Shown one piece after another: positions 43,420-52,215 of a stretch of 64,000 bases of DNA (its first letter is position 1; each line of letters opens with the position of its first letter). Position numbers and translations under genes: made by a program. The stretch spans positions 1,922,001 to 1,986,000 of the forward strand of contig NZ_CP042429.1 in the NCBI RefSeq assembly GCF_007970465.1. Direction: 5' to 3'. The notes beneath the pieces were generated by a model, which worked only from the letters and a program-made list of their open reading frames with translations, was not told where the DNA came from and made no database searches. Source of the stretch: Corynebacterium nuruki S6-4 (lineage in GTDB: Bacteria > Actinomycetota > Actinomycetes > Mycobacteriales > Mycobacteriaceae).

Positions 43420-44352
43420 ATGACCCCCGTCCCTCCGGTCCGCGGACGCCTCCGGAGGCCGCTCTCCCGCCGCCGGTTCTTCACCGCCACCGCAGGGGTC
43501 GCCGTCCTCGCCGCCACGACCGCCACGACCGCCTGCAGCAGGACCTCCGGGTCCTCCGCCGACGGCACAACCCCCGGCACCACCGGTCCGACCGGGACAC
43601 CTGACACGGCCGCGGCGTCCGACCAGCTCCCGGACACCGCCCCCGCCTATCCGCCGGACCCGATGGACCGGATCAACGCTCTCGAGGGTGCCGTCCCCAA
43701 CCAGTGGGGCACGGACATCCCCGGGATCACCGCCACCGTGGGCACGGTCCCGGGGGTCCGCACCCTCGCCCTCACCTTCGACGCCTGCGGCGGTCCCGGC
43801 GGGTCCGACGTCGACCACGCCCTGCTCGACCTGCTCCGCGAGAAGGCCGTGCCGGCCACGCTCTTCCTCAACTCGCGGTGGATCACCGCCAACCCGGAGA
43901 TGGCCCACGACCTCGCCGCCGACCCGCTGTTCCGGGTGGAGAACCACGGCACCCGGCACTGTCCGTTGAGCGTCACCGGCCGGTCCGCCTACGACATCCC
44001 CGGCACCACCGACGTCCACGACGTGTACGCGGAGGTGACCGGGAACCGCGATCTCATGCGCACCGAACTGGCCACCGATCCGGGCTGGTTCCGGTGCGGC
44101 ACCGCCTTCTACGACGATGTCGCCCTCACGGCGGCGTCCTACCTCGGCGTCCGGATCGCCGGTTTCACGACCAACCTCGATGCCGGCGCCACCTTCACCC
44201 CCGACCAGGTCGCACAGCAGTTCGCGACCGCCCCTGACGGGGCGATCTGCATCGGCCACACCAACCAGCCCGGCGGCGGGACAGCAGCCGGGCTCCGCAC
44301 CGCGCTCGAGGCCACCGACCTCAGCACCGTGCGGTTCGTCCAGCTGCCCTGA
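43420..44352 (+). CDS. exported polysaccharide deacetylase, Tat lipoprotein type
   Basis: 310-aa NodB-fold esterase acting on an envelope glycan. A twin-arginine signal (SRRRFFTATAGVAVL) ends in a lipobox-like TTAC, so the protein is probably anchored by a lipid at Cys. A Ser/Thr/Gly/Pro-rich tether follows. Catalytic motifs: LALTFDACGGPGG (motif 1, Asp) and VENHGTRHCPL (motif 2, His-x3-His). The C-terminal ICIGHTNQPGG holds the last motif. An AAGGAG ribosome site is 5 nt from the ATG. A hairpin (43318-43335) lies in the 150-bp gap after the TetR gene, and TATTGT (43374-43379) may be its -10 box. Confidence 0.82.
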   Translation: MTPVPPVRGRLRRPLSRRRFFTATAGVAVLAATTATTACSRTSGSSADGTTPGTTGPTGTPDTAAASDQLPDTAPAYPPDPMDRINALEGAVPNQWGTDIPGITATVGTVPGVRTLALTFDACGGPGGSDVDHALLDLLREKAVPATLFLNSRWITANPEMAHDLAADPLFRVENHGTRHCPLSVTGRSAYDIPGTTDVHDVYAEVTGNRDLMRTELATDPGWFRCGTAFYDDVALTAASYLGVRIAGFTTNLDAGATFTPDQVAQQFATAPDGAICIGHTNQPGGGTAAGLRTALEATDLSTVRFVQLP

Positions 44353-44410
44353 TCCGATGGTCCACCACTCACACACCCTCCGCGTCCTCCCCTGAATCCC
44401 AAGGAACGCC

Positions 44411-45238
44411 ATGAACCTCCACAGCCCCACCCGCGTCACCACTCTCGCCACCGCGCTCTCCACCGCGGCACTCGGCATCGCCGCGTCCGTGGCCACCGCC
44501 GGGAACGCCGGTGCCGCCACCCCGGTCGGCGATGCCGTCGTCTTCGGGGACTCGTACTACTCGTCCCCGGCCTCCGCCGACCGGACCGGGGACTGCGGAC
44601 AGTCCGACCAGAACTGGCCGCGGCTCGCTGCCGCGGACACCGGTTCCCGTGTCGACGACTGGAGCTGCAGCGGCGCCACCTCCGGGTCCATGCTGGACCG
44701 TATCGACGCCGCAGCCGCCGCCGGAGCACTGTCCCCCACGACCTCCTCGGTCTTCATCTCCGTGGGCGGCAACGACTTCAGCCATCAGGACGCCGTGCGG
44801 GGCAACCCGGTCCCCGACCTCGACGCACGTCGGGCCACGGTACTGGGCAACGTCGGCGCCGCGGTGGCGAAGATCCGCGCCGCCGCACCGGTGACCCGCA
44901 TCATCTTCTCCAGCTACCTGCCGGCTACCGACGGACCGACGTACTGCCCGCAGGGCACGGCCGGCCCGGCGCAGTCGGACCCCGGCCTCGACTCGACCGA
45001 GGCCTATATCAGCGACACAATGGCATTGGCGGCCGGTTCCACCGGCAGCGAGTTCGTCGATGTCCGCGGAGCGGCGAAAGCGCAGGGCAACTCGACCTGC
45101 AGCCCGGTCGGGCAGCGGTTCGTCACCGGTTTCAGTGACGGCGGCGCCGACCACCTCTTCGACTGGCACCCGACACAGGCCGGCAACCGCTTCATGGCGG
45201 ACCAGCTGGAGCCGCGGATCACCGCCCTGCCGTTCTAG
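44411..45238 (+). CDS. secreted SGNH/GDSL-type esterase
   Basis: 275-aa exported esterase with a Sec signal ending near AGNAGAA. All four blocks of the SGNH fold can be read: VVFGDSYYSS (Ser), SGATSGSM (Gly), ISVGGNDFSH (Asn) and DWHPTQAGNRF (Asp/His). Cysteines in pairs (GDCGQSDQNW...WSCSG; TYCPQ...TCSP) suggest disulphides of an extracellular enzyme. Likely substrates are lipid or polysaccharide esters of the envelope; not determined. It follows the deacetylase by 58 bp with AAGGAA ahead of the ATG. Confidence 0.88.
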   Translation: MNLHSPTRVTTLATALSTAALGIAASVATAGNAGAATPVGDAVVFGDSYYSSPASADRTGDCGQSDQNWPRLAAADTGSRVDDWSCSGATSGSMLDRIDAAAAAGALSPTTSSVFISVGGNDFSHQDAVRGNPVPDLDARRATVLGNVGAAVAKIRAAAPVTRIIFSSYLPATDGPTYCPQGTAGPAQSDPGLDSTEAYISDTMALAAGSTGSEFVDVRGAAKAQGNSTCSPVGQRFVTGFSDGGADHLFDWHPTQAGNRFMADQLEPRITALPF

Positions 45239-45289
45239 GACCGGCACTTGGCTCCCGACCACAGCACCCACGACCAGGAGGACCGAGAC

Positions 45290-46438
45290 ATGGCCCCGAC
45301 CACTCCGACGACTGCACAGACGACCCGCCCCCGCACCCGACGCCACCCGCTCCGTCGCCCGCTGCGTCGCCTGGGATCCACGCTGGCGGGTGCCGTGCTC
45401 GCCTCATCGGTGCTCGTGGCCTGCAGCGACAACGACGACGACAGCTCCGCGGCCGACACCAGCGTGAACAGCACCAATGACGCCTCCGAAGGCATCCTCG
45501 CCGGTGGTAACCAGGGTAACGGGGAGATCGTCCAGGCCATCGACATCCAGTCGAGCGTCCCCGGTGAGAACCTCGGCGACCGGTTCGTCGAGCGGATCCA
45601 CTACCCGGTCCGGAACGGGGTGGCGGACCCGACGCAGAACTGGGCGGACTTCTACCTCCCGGAGGGCCACCACGATGTCGATACCGTGCCCCTGGTGATC
45701 TTCATCCACGGTGGCGCCTGGCACGGCGGGGCGTCCAACGTCCGGCCGATCGTCCAGAAACTCGCGGAACGGGGCATGGCCGTCCTCAACGTCGAGTACC
45801 GCGACATCAGTAACGGGGGCGGCTACCCGGAGACCTTCTCCGATGTCGCGGACGCCCTCGACTACGTCCCCGCCCTCGACCAGCGTCACCCGGAGATCAC
45901 CACGGACGACGAGACCGTCGTCGGGCACAGTGCCGGCGCCCAGCTCGCCGCCTGGGCCGGCACCCGCGGTGACCTCGACGAGCACCAGATCGGGGCGAAC
46001 CCGAAGTTCACCCCGTCCCGGGTGGTCTCCCTCGCCGGTCCGCTGGACCTCGTCTGGGCCGCCGAGAACGGCGACCACAACATCGTCACCGCCATGCGGG
46101 GCACCCCGGAGGAGGTTCCGGACAAGTACAACAACGTCGACCCGATCCAGAACATCAGCCGGAAGGTCCCGGTCGTCGCGATGCACGGGCTCAACGACAA
46201 CCTCGTGCCGAAGGACAACTCCGAGCACTACGTGGACGCCGTCACCCGGGCCGGCGGCCACGCCAAACTGGTGCTCATGGAGGGTGAGGACCATGTCTCC
46301 TTCCTGCAGGAGAGTTCCCCCCACTTCGAGCAGATCCTCGACGTCATCCACAAGGTGACGACCCACCCGCGGGAGACCCTGCGCGACAGGCTCGACGGCG
46401 CGACGGTCGACCTCGCCGAAGGTCTCCGGCACCACTGA
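45290..46438 (+). CDS. lipoprotein alpha/beta hydrolase (carboxylesterase type)
   Basis: 382-aa serine hydrolase attached to the outer face of the membrane. The N-terminus is basic, then hydrophobic, with lipobox LVACS. Fold markers: oxyanion FIHGGAWHGG, nucleophile elbow GHSAGAQLAAW, catalytic Asp/His region MHGLNDNLVPKDNSEH and GEDHVSFLQ. It resembles the BD-FAE/esterase group. GGAGGA sits 8 nt before the ATG that was chosen; an upstream in-frame ATG lacks such a site. It follows the SGNH esterase by 51 bp in the same direction, so the two may form a unit. Confidence 0.85.
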   Translation: MAPTTPTTAQTTRPRTRRHPLRRPLRRLGSTLAGAVLASSVLVACSDNDDDSSAADTSVNSTNDASEGILAGGNQGNGEIVQAIDIQSSVPGENLGDRFVERIHYPVRNGVADPTQNWADFYLPEGHHDVDTVPLVIFIHGGAWHGGASNVRPIVQKLAERGMAVLNVEYRDISNGGGYPETFSDVADALDYVPALDQRHPEITTDDETVVGHSAGAQLAAWAGTRGDLDEHQIGANPKFTPSRVVSLAGPLDLVWAAENGDHNIVTAMRGTPEEVPDKYNNVDPIQNISRKVPVVAMHGLNDNLVPKDNSEHYVDAVTRAGGHAKLVLMEGEDHVSFLQESSPHFEQILDVIHKVTTHPRETLRDRLDGATVDLAEGLRHH

Positions 46439-46465
46439 GCGGTACCGGGCAGCACCGGGCGGCAC

Positions 46466-46487
46466 TGAGCCGTTCCAGGCCGGCTCA
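46466..46487. terminator. candidate hairpin between convergent genes
   Basis: Stem tgagccg/cggctca with an 8-nt loop, placed in the 55-bp gap between the hydrolase and the L,D-transpeptidase stops. Weak: no T tract. Confidence 0.35.
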
Positions 46488-46493
46488 GGCCGG

Positions 46494-47111
46494 TCAGTAC
46501 ACGACGACGGTCTCGCCGATACCGAGGGTGTCGAAGTAGTGGGCGGCGACATCCTCGGGAAGGTGGACGCACCCGTGGGACTCCTCATTGACGTCACCAC
46601 CGTGCAGGGCGTGGCCGTTGCCCGTGAAGTACACCGAGTTCGGCATGGCGTCCCCGTCGAACACGTAGCTGACCTCGTCCTTCACCTTGCGCACCGTGTG
46701 GAAGGTCCCGCGGGGCGTGTCCTCGCCGGGGCGTCCGGAACTGATCGGCACCGGCCCGAGGGTCACCGCCCCGTCCTGCTGCAGCCAGCTGCGTCGGCCG
46801 TCGATGTCGACGCACACGGCGGCCTCCGCCGGGCACGGCGTGGTGGCGGGATCGAAGACCGGGGGTTCCGGCGGTGCCGGCACGTGTGTATCGTCTGCAC
46901 CGTCTGTGCCGTGTGTGCCTTCGGCCACGACGGCCCCGACCGGGCCCGGCGCGCCGGTCGCCGCGCCCGGCGAACCGGTCGGGTCGCCGCTCTCCGTCTG
47001 TTCCCCCGATCCACCGCACGCGGCCGTGAACAACGCGGCACCCAGGGCCACCCCCAGACCGCCGAGGCGGGCCGCCTGACCCCGGGATTTCCGTACCGTT
47101 CGCCGTATCAT
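46494..47111 (-). CDS. L,D-transpeptidase (YkuD domain) lipoprotein
   Basis: 205-aa exported enzyme that makes 3-3 cross-links in peptidoglycan or anchors proteins to it. A basic n-region and hydrophobic core end in FTAACGG, a lipobox. A Gly/Pro/Asp-rich tether with HGTDGADDTH precedes the YkuD domain, whose active site is HGGDVNEESHGCVHLP (His, then Ser-His-Gly-Cys). The start was set at MIRRTVRKSRG because AGGAG lies 7 nt ahead and because it gives a standard signal peptide; in-frame ATGs 5 and 10 codons upstream are possible. The domain is single and short compared with mycobacterial enzymes. Confidence 0.85.
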   Translation of the reverse strand: MIRRTVRKSRGQAARLGGLGVALGAALFTAACGGSGEQTESGDPTGSPGAATGAPGPVGAVVAEGTHGTDGADDTHVPAPPEPPVFDPATTPCPAEAAVCVDIDGRRSWLQQDGAVTLGPVPISSGRPGEDTPRGTFHTVRKVKDEVSYVFDGDAMPNSVYFTGNGHALHGGDVNEESHGCVHLPEDVAAHYFDTLGIGETVVVY

Positions 47112-47447
47112 CGCCAACTCCTGCATTCTCTCCGTGGACATCAGACCGGCCGCAAAATATAACAGCCGCCATTCCGGCATGTATCAGAAATACATTGTGC
47201 GCACGACCGTACGCACCCTGCGCCACCCGGGAAAGCCCCGGCACCGTTGACCGTCGGCGCAACCCCTGCCCGGAGGGGGAAGTGCTTCACTATTGGCCGC
47301 TGACTGTCACCCCGTTTCCCACGGCATTATTCTCGGACAACGCACCTGCCCGGCCATCAGAAAGCGCACCACCGTGAGTACCACTGCCGTCCTTTCCGCG
47401 ACACCCCCTTGCGGGACTTTCCGGAATGAGCCGCGGCAGGTCCTCGG
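47112..47447. promoter_or_regulatory. divergent intergenic region
   Basis: 336 bp between the L,D-transpeptidase and a deacetylase gene, with no credible gene. TATATT on the minus strand (complement of 47156-47161) is a good -10 box for the transpeptidase, about 40 nt before its start. On the plus strand TATTCT (47328-47333) could serve the deacetylase but would leave a 110-nt leader in which I see no clear structure. Confidence 0.45.
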
Positions 47448-48266
47448 ATGAGAGGGCCCGGGAACCGGAGAGGAATCCGGAGGGCGACAAGATTCACGAT
47501 CGCCGCCGTCGCCGCGGCAGCAGTCGGCGGCGGCGCCCTCGTGTACGCCGGGGAGTACCGGAACGGCGCGGACGCCGGAAACGACGTGAACGCCGCTGAT
47601 GCCGAAGCACCCGCGACCACCTCCGCACCGGTCCCGGCACCCGAGCCCCTCCCCGCACCGCCGGACTGGGACTACAGCACCGTCATCGGCTACACCGGTG
47701 ACGACACCGAGATGCACCTCACCTTCGACGACGGCCCGGGGAAGGACACCCCCGCCATCCTCGACATCCTCGACCGCTACAACGTCAAGGCCACCTTCTG
47801 CATGACCGGCAGGCAGACCGACGAGGAGCCGGACATCGGCCGGCAGGTGCTCGCCCGCGGTCATCTACTGTGCAACCACTCGTACTCCCACCTCCCGTCG
47901 ATCAACCGGGGGAACGCCGCCGGCATCACCGCGGAGATCAACAAGGCGAACGATGCCTTCGCCCGCCAGTACGGCGCCCCGCAGCCCACCTACTACCGGG
48001 CGCCGGAAGGGGTGTTCAACGGTCAGGTCCCCACTGCCCTGGCCGGACTGAAGATGCGGGCACTGGGCTGGGCCGTCGACAGCCGGGACTGGACGAAGCC
48101 CGGGGTGGACACCATCGTCAACAACGTCCTGTCCCAGGTCGGCCCCGGGAAGATCGTGCTGATGCACGACGCCGGCGGCACCGACCGCGCCCAGACCGTC
48201 GCCGCACTCCCCCGCATCATCGAGGGAATCCGGGCAGCCGGCTACCGGCTGACGACGCCGCGCTGA
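47448..48266 (+). CDS. exported polysaccharide deacetylase (NodB domain)
   Basis: 272-aa membrane-anchored or secreted deacetylase, probably of peptidoglycan or another N-acetylated glycan. An N-terminal basic stretch and a hydrophobic segment (FTIAAVAAAAVGGGALVYA) serve as anchor or signal, followed by an Ala/Pro tether. NodB motifs are complete: LTFDDGPGKDTPAIL with the Asp pair, NHSYSHLP (metal His-x3-His), YYRAPEGVF, WAVDSRDW and IVLMHDAGG. Unlike the Tat-dependent deacetylase about 4 kb upstream it has canonical motifs, so the two probably act on different glycans. Confidence 0.87.
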   Translation: MRGPGNRRGIRRATRFTIAAVAAAAVGGGALVYAGEYRNGADAGNDVNAADAEAPATTSAPVPAPEPLPAPPDWDYSTVIGYTGDDTEMHLTFDDGPGKDTPAILDILDRYNVKATFCMTGRQTDEEPDIGRQVLARGHLLCNHSYSHLPSINRGNAAGITAEINKANDAFARQYGAPQPTYYRAPEGVFNGQVPTALAGLKMRALGWAVDSRDWTKPGVDTIVNNVLSQVGPGKIVLMHDAGGTDRAQTVAALPRIIEGIRAAGYRLTTPR

Positions 48267-48351
48267 CCTCCCCGCCCCCACGGTGGATCACCCCCTCACC
48301 CCCTCCCGGAACCGCCGCCGGGAGCGCCCCGACCGCATAGACTCAGGAGCC

Positions 48352-50055
48352 ATGCCGCTCCACCTCCCCTTCCGCCAGACAGGCCGGACAGCTGCCGCCC
48401 CCCACACCGTCGCCTTCGACACCGGCGGATCACACCTCTCCGCCGACCGCCGTCGGATCGACCTCGACGCACTTACCGCGGCGTCCGACCGGGGCGCCCC
48501 GGAGCATGTCGACCTCGTCGTCATCGGCGCCGGGGTGACCGGCACCGGGGTCGCGCTCGACGCCACCACCCGCGGCCTCGACGTCCTGCTCGTCGACGCC
48601 CACGACCTCGCCTTCGGCACCTCCCGCTGGTCCTCGAAGCTCGCCCACGGCGGCCTGCGCTACCTCGCGACCGGCGACGTCGGCATCGCGCGACGCTCCG
48701 CGAAGGAACGCGGAATCCTCATGGAGACCTCCGCCCCGCACCTGGTCCACGCGGTACCGCAGGTCGTCCCGGTGCAGGACCGCTACAGCCTGGCCAACCG
48801 GATCCTGCCCCGGCTGGGGTTCTTCGCCGGTGACCTGCTGCGCGTCGCCGCCGGCACCTCCTCCACCACGCTGCCCTGGTCCCGCACCGTGTCGCCGAAG
48901 ACCGTGCGGCGGCTGTGCCCCGCGGTCGAGACCGACGACCTCCGGTTCGGCTACGTCAACTATGACGGCCAGCTCATCGACGATGCACGTCTGGTCACCG
49001 ACCTCGCCCGCACCGCCGCGGGCTACGGCGCCCGCGTCCTGACCCACACCCGCGCGGTCGAGGCCCACGGGGACCGTGTCGTCCTGCAGGACGGCCTGGG
49101 GACCGGTTCGCCGTTCACGGTCACCGCCGGTGCGGTGGTCAACGCGACCGGGGTGTGGGCCGGGGACCTCGATCCGCAGGTCACGGTGCGGCCCTCCCGC
49201 GGCACACATCTGGTCGTGGACGCCGCGGTGGTCGGCGACCCCGACGGCGCCCTGACCGTGCCGGTGCCCGGTCACACCAACCGGTTCTGTTTCATCCTCC
49301 CCGAGCAGCTTGGCCGCTGCTACGTCGGCATCACCGACGAGGAACCGGACTCCGACGACATCCCCGACGTGCCCGAGGTCCCGGACGCGGACGTCGACTG
49401 GATCCTCGGCGTGGTCAACCAGGCGCTGCACACCGACCTCACCACCGGTGACGTGATCGGGGCCTATGCGGGGCTGCGTCCGCTCGTGGAGTTCGCCGGG
49501 GACGCCGGGGCCGGCGGATCCACCGCCGACCTGTCCCGCGAACACGTCATCCTCACCGGCACCGGGCAGGACGCCCGGCTGGTCACCGTCACCGGCGGGA
49601 AGCTCACCGAATACCGGCTGATGGCCGAGCAGACCGTCGACGTGGTCGCCGGGCTGCTGCGTGAGGACGGGGAGGCACCGGGGCCGTGCGTCACCGACCG
49701 GCTGCCGTTGGTCGGTGCACCCGACTCCGGACCGTGCCGGGACATGCAGGCCACGGAGCTGATCGGCCTGCCGACCTCCCTCATCGACCGGTTCGGGTGG
49801 GAGGCGCCGCAGGTCGTGGCGGACTGCATCGTCGACCGGCCGCTGGATCCGGTGGGGTTCGTCGGCGACGGGGGCGGACGACGCCCGGTCGACACGGTCC
49901 GAGCCGAGTTCAGCTGGCACGTGACCCGCGAGGGGGCGGTGACGGTGGACGACCTGCTGGACCGGCGGTCCCGGATCGGGCTGGTCGAGACCGACCGGGC
50001 GGCGTGTGAGGAGACCGCCCGCGAGGTGCTGCGCGCGGCCGGACTGCCGGCCTGA
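48352..50055 (+). CDS. glpD: FAD-dependent glycerol-3-phosphate dehydrogenase
   Basis: 567-aa membrane-associated enzyme oxidising glycerol-3-phosphate to DHAP and feeding electrons to quinone. FAD fold DLVVIGAGVTGTGVALDAT and the family signature FGTSRWSSKLAHGGLRYL are intact; the C-terminal helical domain ends with EFSWHVTREGAVTVDDLLDRRSRIG, given by its ends only. CAGGAG precedes the ATG, and TAGACT (48338-48343) lies 8 nt ahead, so start may be close to the 5' end. In M. tuberculosis a glpD gene also neighbours the TetR/flavoprotein/DAG kinase group, to which this locus is about 6 kb distant. Confidence 0.93.
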   Translation: MPLHLPFRQTGRTAAAPHTVAFDTGGSHLSADRRRIDLDALTAASDRGAPEHVDLVVIGAGVTGTGVALDATTRGLDVLLVDAHDLAFGTSRWSSKLAHGGLRYLATGDVGIARRSAKERGILMETSAPHLVHAVPQVVPVQDRYSLANRILPRLGFFAGDLLRVAAGTSSTTLPWSRTVSPKTVRRLCPAVETDDLRFGYVNYDGQLIDDARLVTDLARTAAGYGARVLTHTRAVEAHGDRVVLQDGLGTGSPFTVTAGAVVNATGVWAGDLDPQVTVRPSRGTHLVVDAAVVGDPDGALTVPVPGHTNRFCFILPEQLGRCYVGITDEEPDSDDIPDVPEVPDADVDWILGVVNQALHTDLTTGDVIGAYAGLRPLVEFAGDAGAGGSTADLSREHVILTGTGQDARLVTVTGGKLTEYRLMAEQTVDVVAGLLREDGEAPGPCVTDRLPLVGAPDSGPCRDMQATELIGLPTSLIDRFGWEAPQVVADCIVDRPLDPVGFVGDGGGRRPVDTVRAEFSWHVTREGAVTVDDLLDRRSRIGLVETDRAACEETAREVLRAAGLPA

Positions 50056-50068
50056 TCCACCGGCCCGC

Positions 50069-50099
50069 GGCAGCGCATCTGTCCCGGCGGCAGGCCAGG
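50069..50099 (+). repeat. copy of a dispersed 30-bp repeat, downstream of glpD
   Basis: ggcagcgcatctgt, 4-nt spacer and cggcaggccagg. Similar sequences occur in the 26.4-26.7 kb intergenic region in both orientations (from 26486, and complement of 26621-26650). Confidence 0.55.
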
Positions 50100-50119
50100 C
50101 AGGCCGGGAGCACCGGCGG

Positions 50120-51148
50120 CTACATGAGTTTCAGGTCGCCGGCGGCCGTGCGGGCGTCGTCGGCGTCCGCGAAGCCCATGATCTCGACGGACAGGCCGCT
50201 GTCCGAGTCGATGTAGAACAGCGTCTGATCGCCGTAGCTCTCGACGTCGGACGCCCCGACGGTCACCGGTCCCTTGTGGGTGAACACCTTGCCGGTCGCC
50301 CCGGACTCCTCACCTGCGAGCACACTGTTGAGGTAGTCGACCCGGCTGTTGCTGGTGAGGATGTCGACCTGGTGCTCGGTCTCGTCGCCCTCCCACATCG
50401 AGCAGGTCGATCCGTCGACGGAGTCCGGTCCACTCGTGTCGTCGACGTAGTTGACCTTGAACGATGTCAGGGTGCAGTCGCCGAGAAAGTCATTGAGGGA
50501 GGCGGGGACCAGGTTCTTCCACTGCGAGTCGAGACTCTGGTCACCGGCTGCGTCGCTGCCCGAGGAGCTCGAGCCGCTGCCGTACCCGTAATCGTCATAG
50601 CTGCTGGTCGACGGCGCACTGTCGCTGAGACGGCTGCCCGAGTTGTTGTCCCGTGCGGTCGTGTCCTTGTCATCGTCACCGCCGTTGCGCAGCACGGCGA
50701 CGAGGATGCCGGCAATGACGATGATGACCACCGCCACCCCGGCGATGAGTGCGATCGCCTTCCCGCTGCCGCCGGACTTCCCGGGACCACCAGGACCACC
50801 CGGGCCACCGGGGCCACCGGGGCCACCGGGGCCACCGGGCTGACCGTACTGGTTCTGGCCGTAGGCGGGTGCGCCGTACGGCTGCTGGCCGGGCTGGGGT
50901 TGGCCGTAAGGCTGCTGCCCCGGCTGCTGCCCGAACTGCGGTTGCTGCTGGCCCGGTGCCCCCTGCTGACCTGCACCGTAGGGGTTCGCCGACTCATTCC
51001 CGGGGCTGTACTGGGCCCCGTACTGGGGTCCGTTCGGGGCTCCGTACGGAGACCCGTTCCCGGGCCCGTACTGGGGATCGCCGCCACCGCCCTGCGGTTG
51101 CGACCATCGTCCGTTGTCGTCCGGGTTGTTCTGGTCAGGTTCGCTCAT
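50120..51148 (-). CDS. Pro/Gly/Gln-rich single-TM membrane protein
   Basis: 342-aa protein with a cytoplasmic N-terminal half of low complexity (QYGAQYSPGN, QPGQQPYGQPQPGQQPYG and six Pro-Gly-Gly units), one TM segment (IALIAGVAVVIIVIAGILVAV, residues about 130-150), a Ser/Asp-rich linker and an extracellular domain of about 150 residues (SLNDFLGDCTLTSFKVNYV; CSMWEGDE) with two cysteines. Proteins of this layout are common in corynebacteria and unassigned; the outer domain looks like a small sensor or lipid-binding fold. The Pro-Gly-Gly run is encoded by a 9-bp DNA repeat. CGGAG lies 8 nt before the ATG. Confidence 0.78.
   Translation of the reverse strand: MSEPDQNNPDDNGRWSQPQGGGGDPQYGPGNGSPYGAPNGPQYGAQYSPGNESANPYGAGQQGAPGQQQPQFGQQPGQQPYGQPQPGQQPYGAPAYGQNQYGQPGGPGGPGGPGGPGGPGGPGKSGGSGKAIALIAGVAVVIIVIAGILVAVLRNGGDDDKDTTARDNNSGSRLSDSAPSTSSYDDYGYGSGSSSSGSDAAGDQSLDSQWKNLVPASLNDFLGDCTLTSFKVNYVDDTSGPDSVDGSTCSMWEGDETEHQVDILTSNSRVDYLNSVLAGEESGATGKVFTHKGPVTVGASDVESYGDQTLFYIDSDSGLSVEIMGFADADDARTAAGDLKLM
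50802..50837. repeat. 9-bp tandem repeat, four exact copies plus degenerate ones
   Basis: Units of gggccaccg inside the preceding membrane protein gene, flanked on the left by two weaker copies (ggaccacca type). Confidence 0.85.
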
Positions 51149-51321
51149 CACGGGGCTCCGTTTCTCCGTCGTGTTCTACGTCACAACAAAAGAGTAGCGG
51201 AGGTGCGTCCCCCTCCACAGTGCCCCCACCAGGTGATCTGCGTTAACCCCGCTGCCCTCCCCGCAGATCCCCGGCCTTCTCCCCCGTCATCCCCGGTCAC
51301 AGCCCCCGGGTGCCGCGGACT

Positions 51322-51432
51322 TCAGAGGAGCAGGACCAGTGCCGTGGCCGCCGCGACGACCACCAGCACTCCGCCCACGACGATCAGCCCTGCCCTGTTA
51401 CCGGTGTTCTGCGTGCCGTTGGTGGTGGACAT
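51322..51432 (-). CDS. 36-aa single-TM membrane peptide
   Basis: Short gene in the gap between the Pro/Gly-rich protein and the methyltransferase. It reads MSTTNGTQNTGNRAG, then a hydrophobic run of about 20 residues (LIVVGGVLVVVAAATALVLL). AAGGAG sits 7 nt before the ATG, which is a strong ribosome site. The product would be a type of one-helix peptide with a polar N-terminus, like many small regulators of membrane complexes, but no family is recognised. Coding support is start context plus the amphipathic design only. Confidence 0.6.
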   Translation of the reverse strand: MSTTNGTQNTGNRAGLIVVGGVLVVVAAATALVLLL

Positions 51433-51534
51433 GGTGTGGCTCCTTCCGTCCGCCGCGAGGGGAAATCTTCCCGTCAGCTCTCAGCTTAGGCGTACGGTGG
51501 GCCCGCTGCCGCCCCTGCGGGCATACTGGACGCC

Positions 51535-52215
51535 ATGGACCTGTCTTCCCTCCCCCGTCCGGGGTCCAGCCCCACCGGATCCCGGACCACCACCTGGCCG
51601 GCTGTGACGGGAGCCGGACCCGAACACTCCCGGAACTACATCGCACGGTGGGAGAACCTCGAGGCAGAGGGCCGGGACATCGTCGGCGAGGCCCGCCTCG
51701 TCGACGCTCTCGCCCCCCGCTCCGCCCGGATTCTCGACGCCGGTGCCGGCACCGGCCGCATCGCAGCCTGGCTCGCCGCCCGCGGCCACCAGGTCACCGC
51801 CGTCGACATCGACCCCGCCCTCGTCGGATACGCCCGGGAGCGGTACGCCGACGTCCCCGTCGACTGGCACGTCGGTGACCTCGCCGTCGACAGCGGTGAC
51901 CTCGGCGTCCCCGCCGGACCGTTCGACGTCATCGTCTCCGCCGGCAACGTCCTCGCCTTCATCCCGGACGCCGCCCACCGCACCGCCCTCGGCGTCCTCG
52001 CCTCACGGCTCGCCCCGGACGGCCGGCTCGTCGTCGGCTTCGGCCTGAACCGTGGCCGCAGTGCGGAGTCCTTCCTCGCGGACGCCGCGGCCGCCGGCCT
52101 CACCGCCGACCAGACGTACAGCTCGTGGGATCTGCGGCCGTTCACGGCGTCCGACGGTTTCCTCGTCGCCGTCCTCTCCCCCGACCCCGGTACACAGGAG
52201 GTGCACCATGACTGA
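51535..52215 (+). CDS. class I SAM-dependent methyltransferase
   Basis: 226-aa cytoplasmic methyltransferase. SAM-binding motif ILDAGAGTGRIAAWLAARGH with VTAVDIDPALVGYAR after it, and motif IV FDVIVSAGNVLAFIP. The acceptor is unknown. The ATG is 7 nt past CATACT (51522-51527) without a ribosome site, so a leaderless message is likely. The gene overlaps the next by 8 bp. Confidence 0.87.
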   Translation: MDLSSLPRPGSSPTGSRTTTWPAVTGAGPEHSRNYIARWENLEAEGRDIVGEARLVDALAPRSARILDAGAGTGRIAAWLAARGHQVTAVDIDPALVGYARERYADVPVDWHVGDLAVDSGDLGVPAGPFDVIVSAGNVLAFIPDAAHRTALGVLASRLAPDGRLVVGFGLNRGRSAESFLADAAAAGLTADQTYSSWDLRPFTASDGFLVAVLSPDPGTQEVHHD

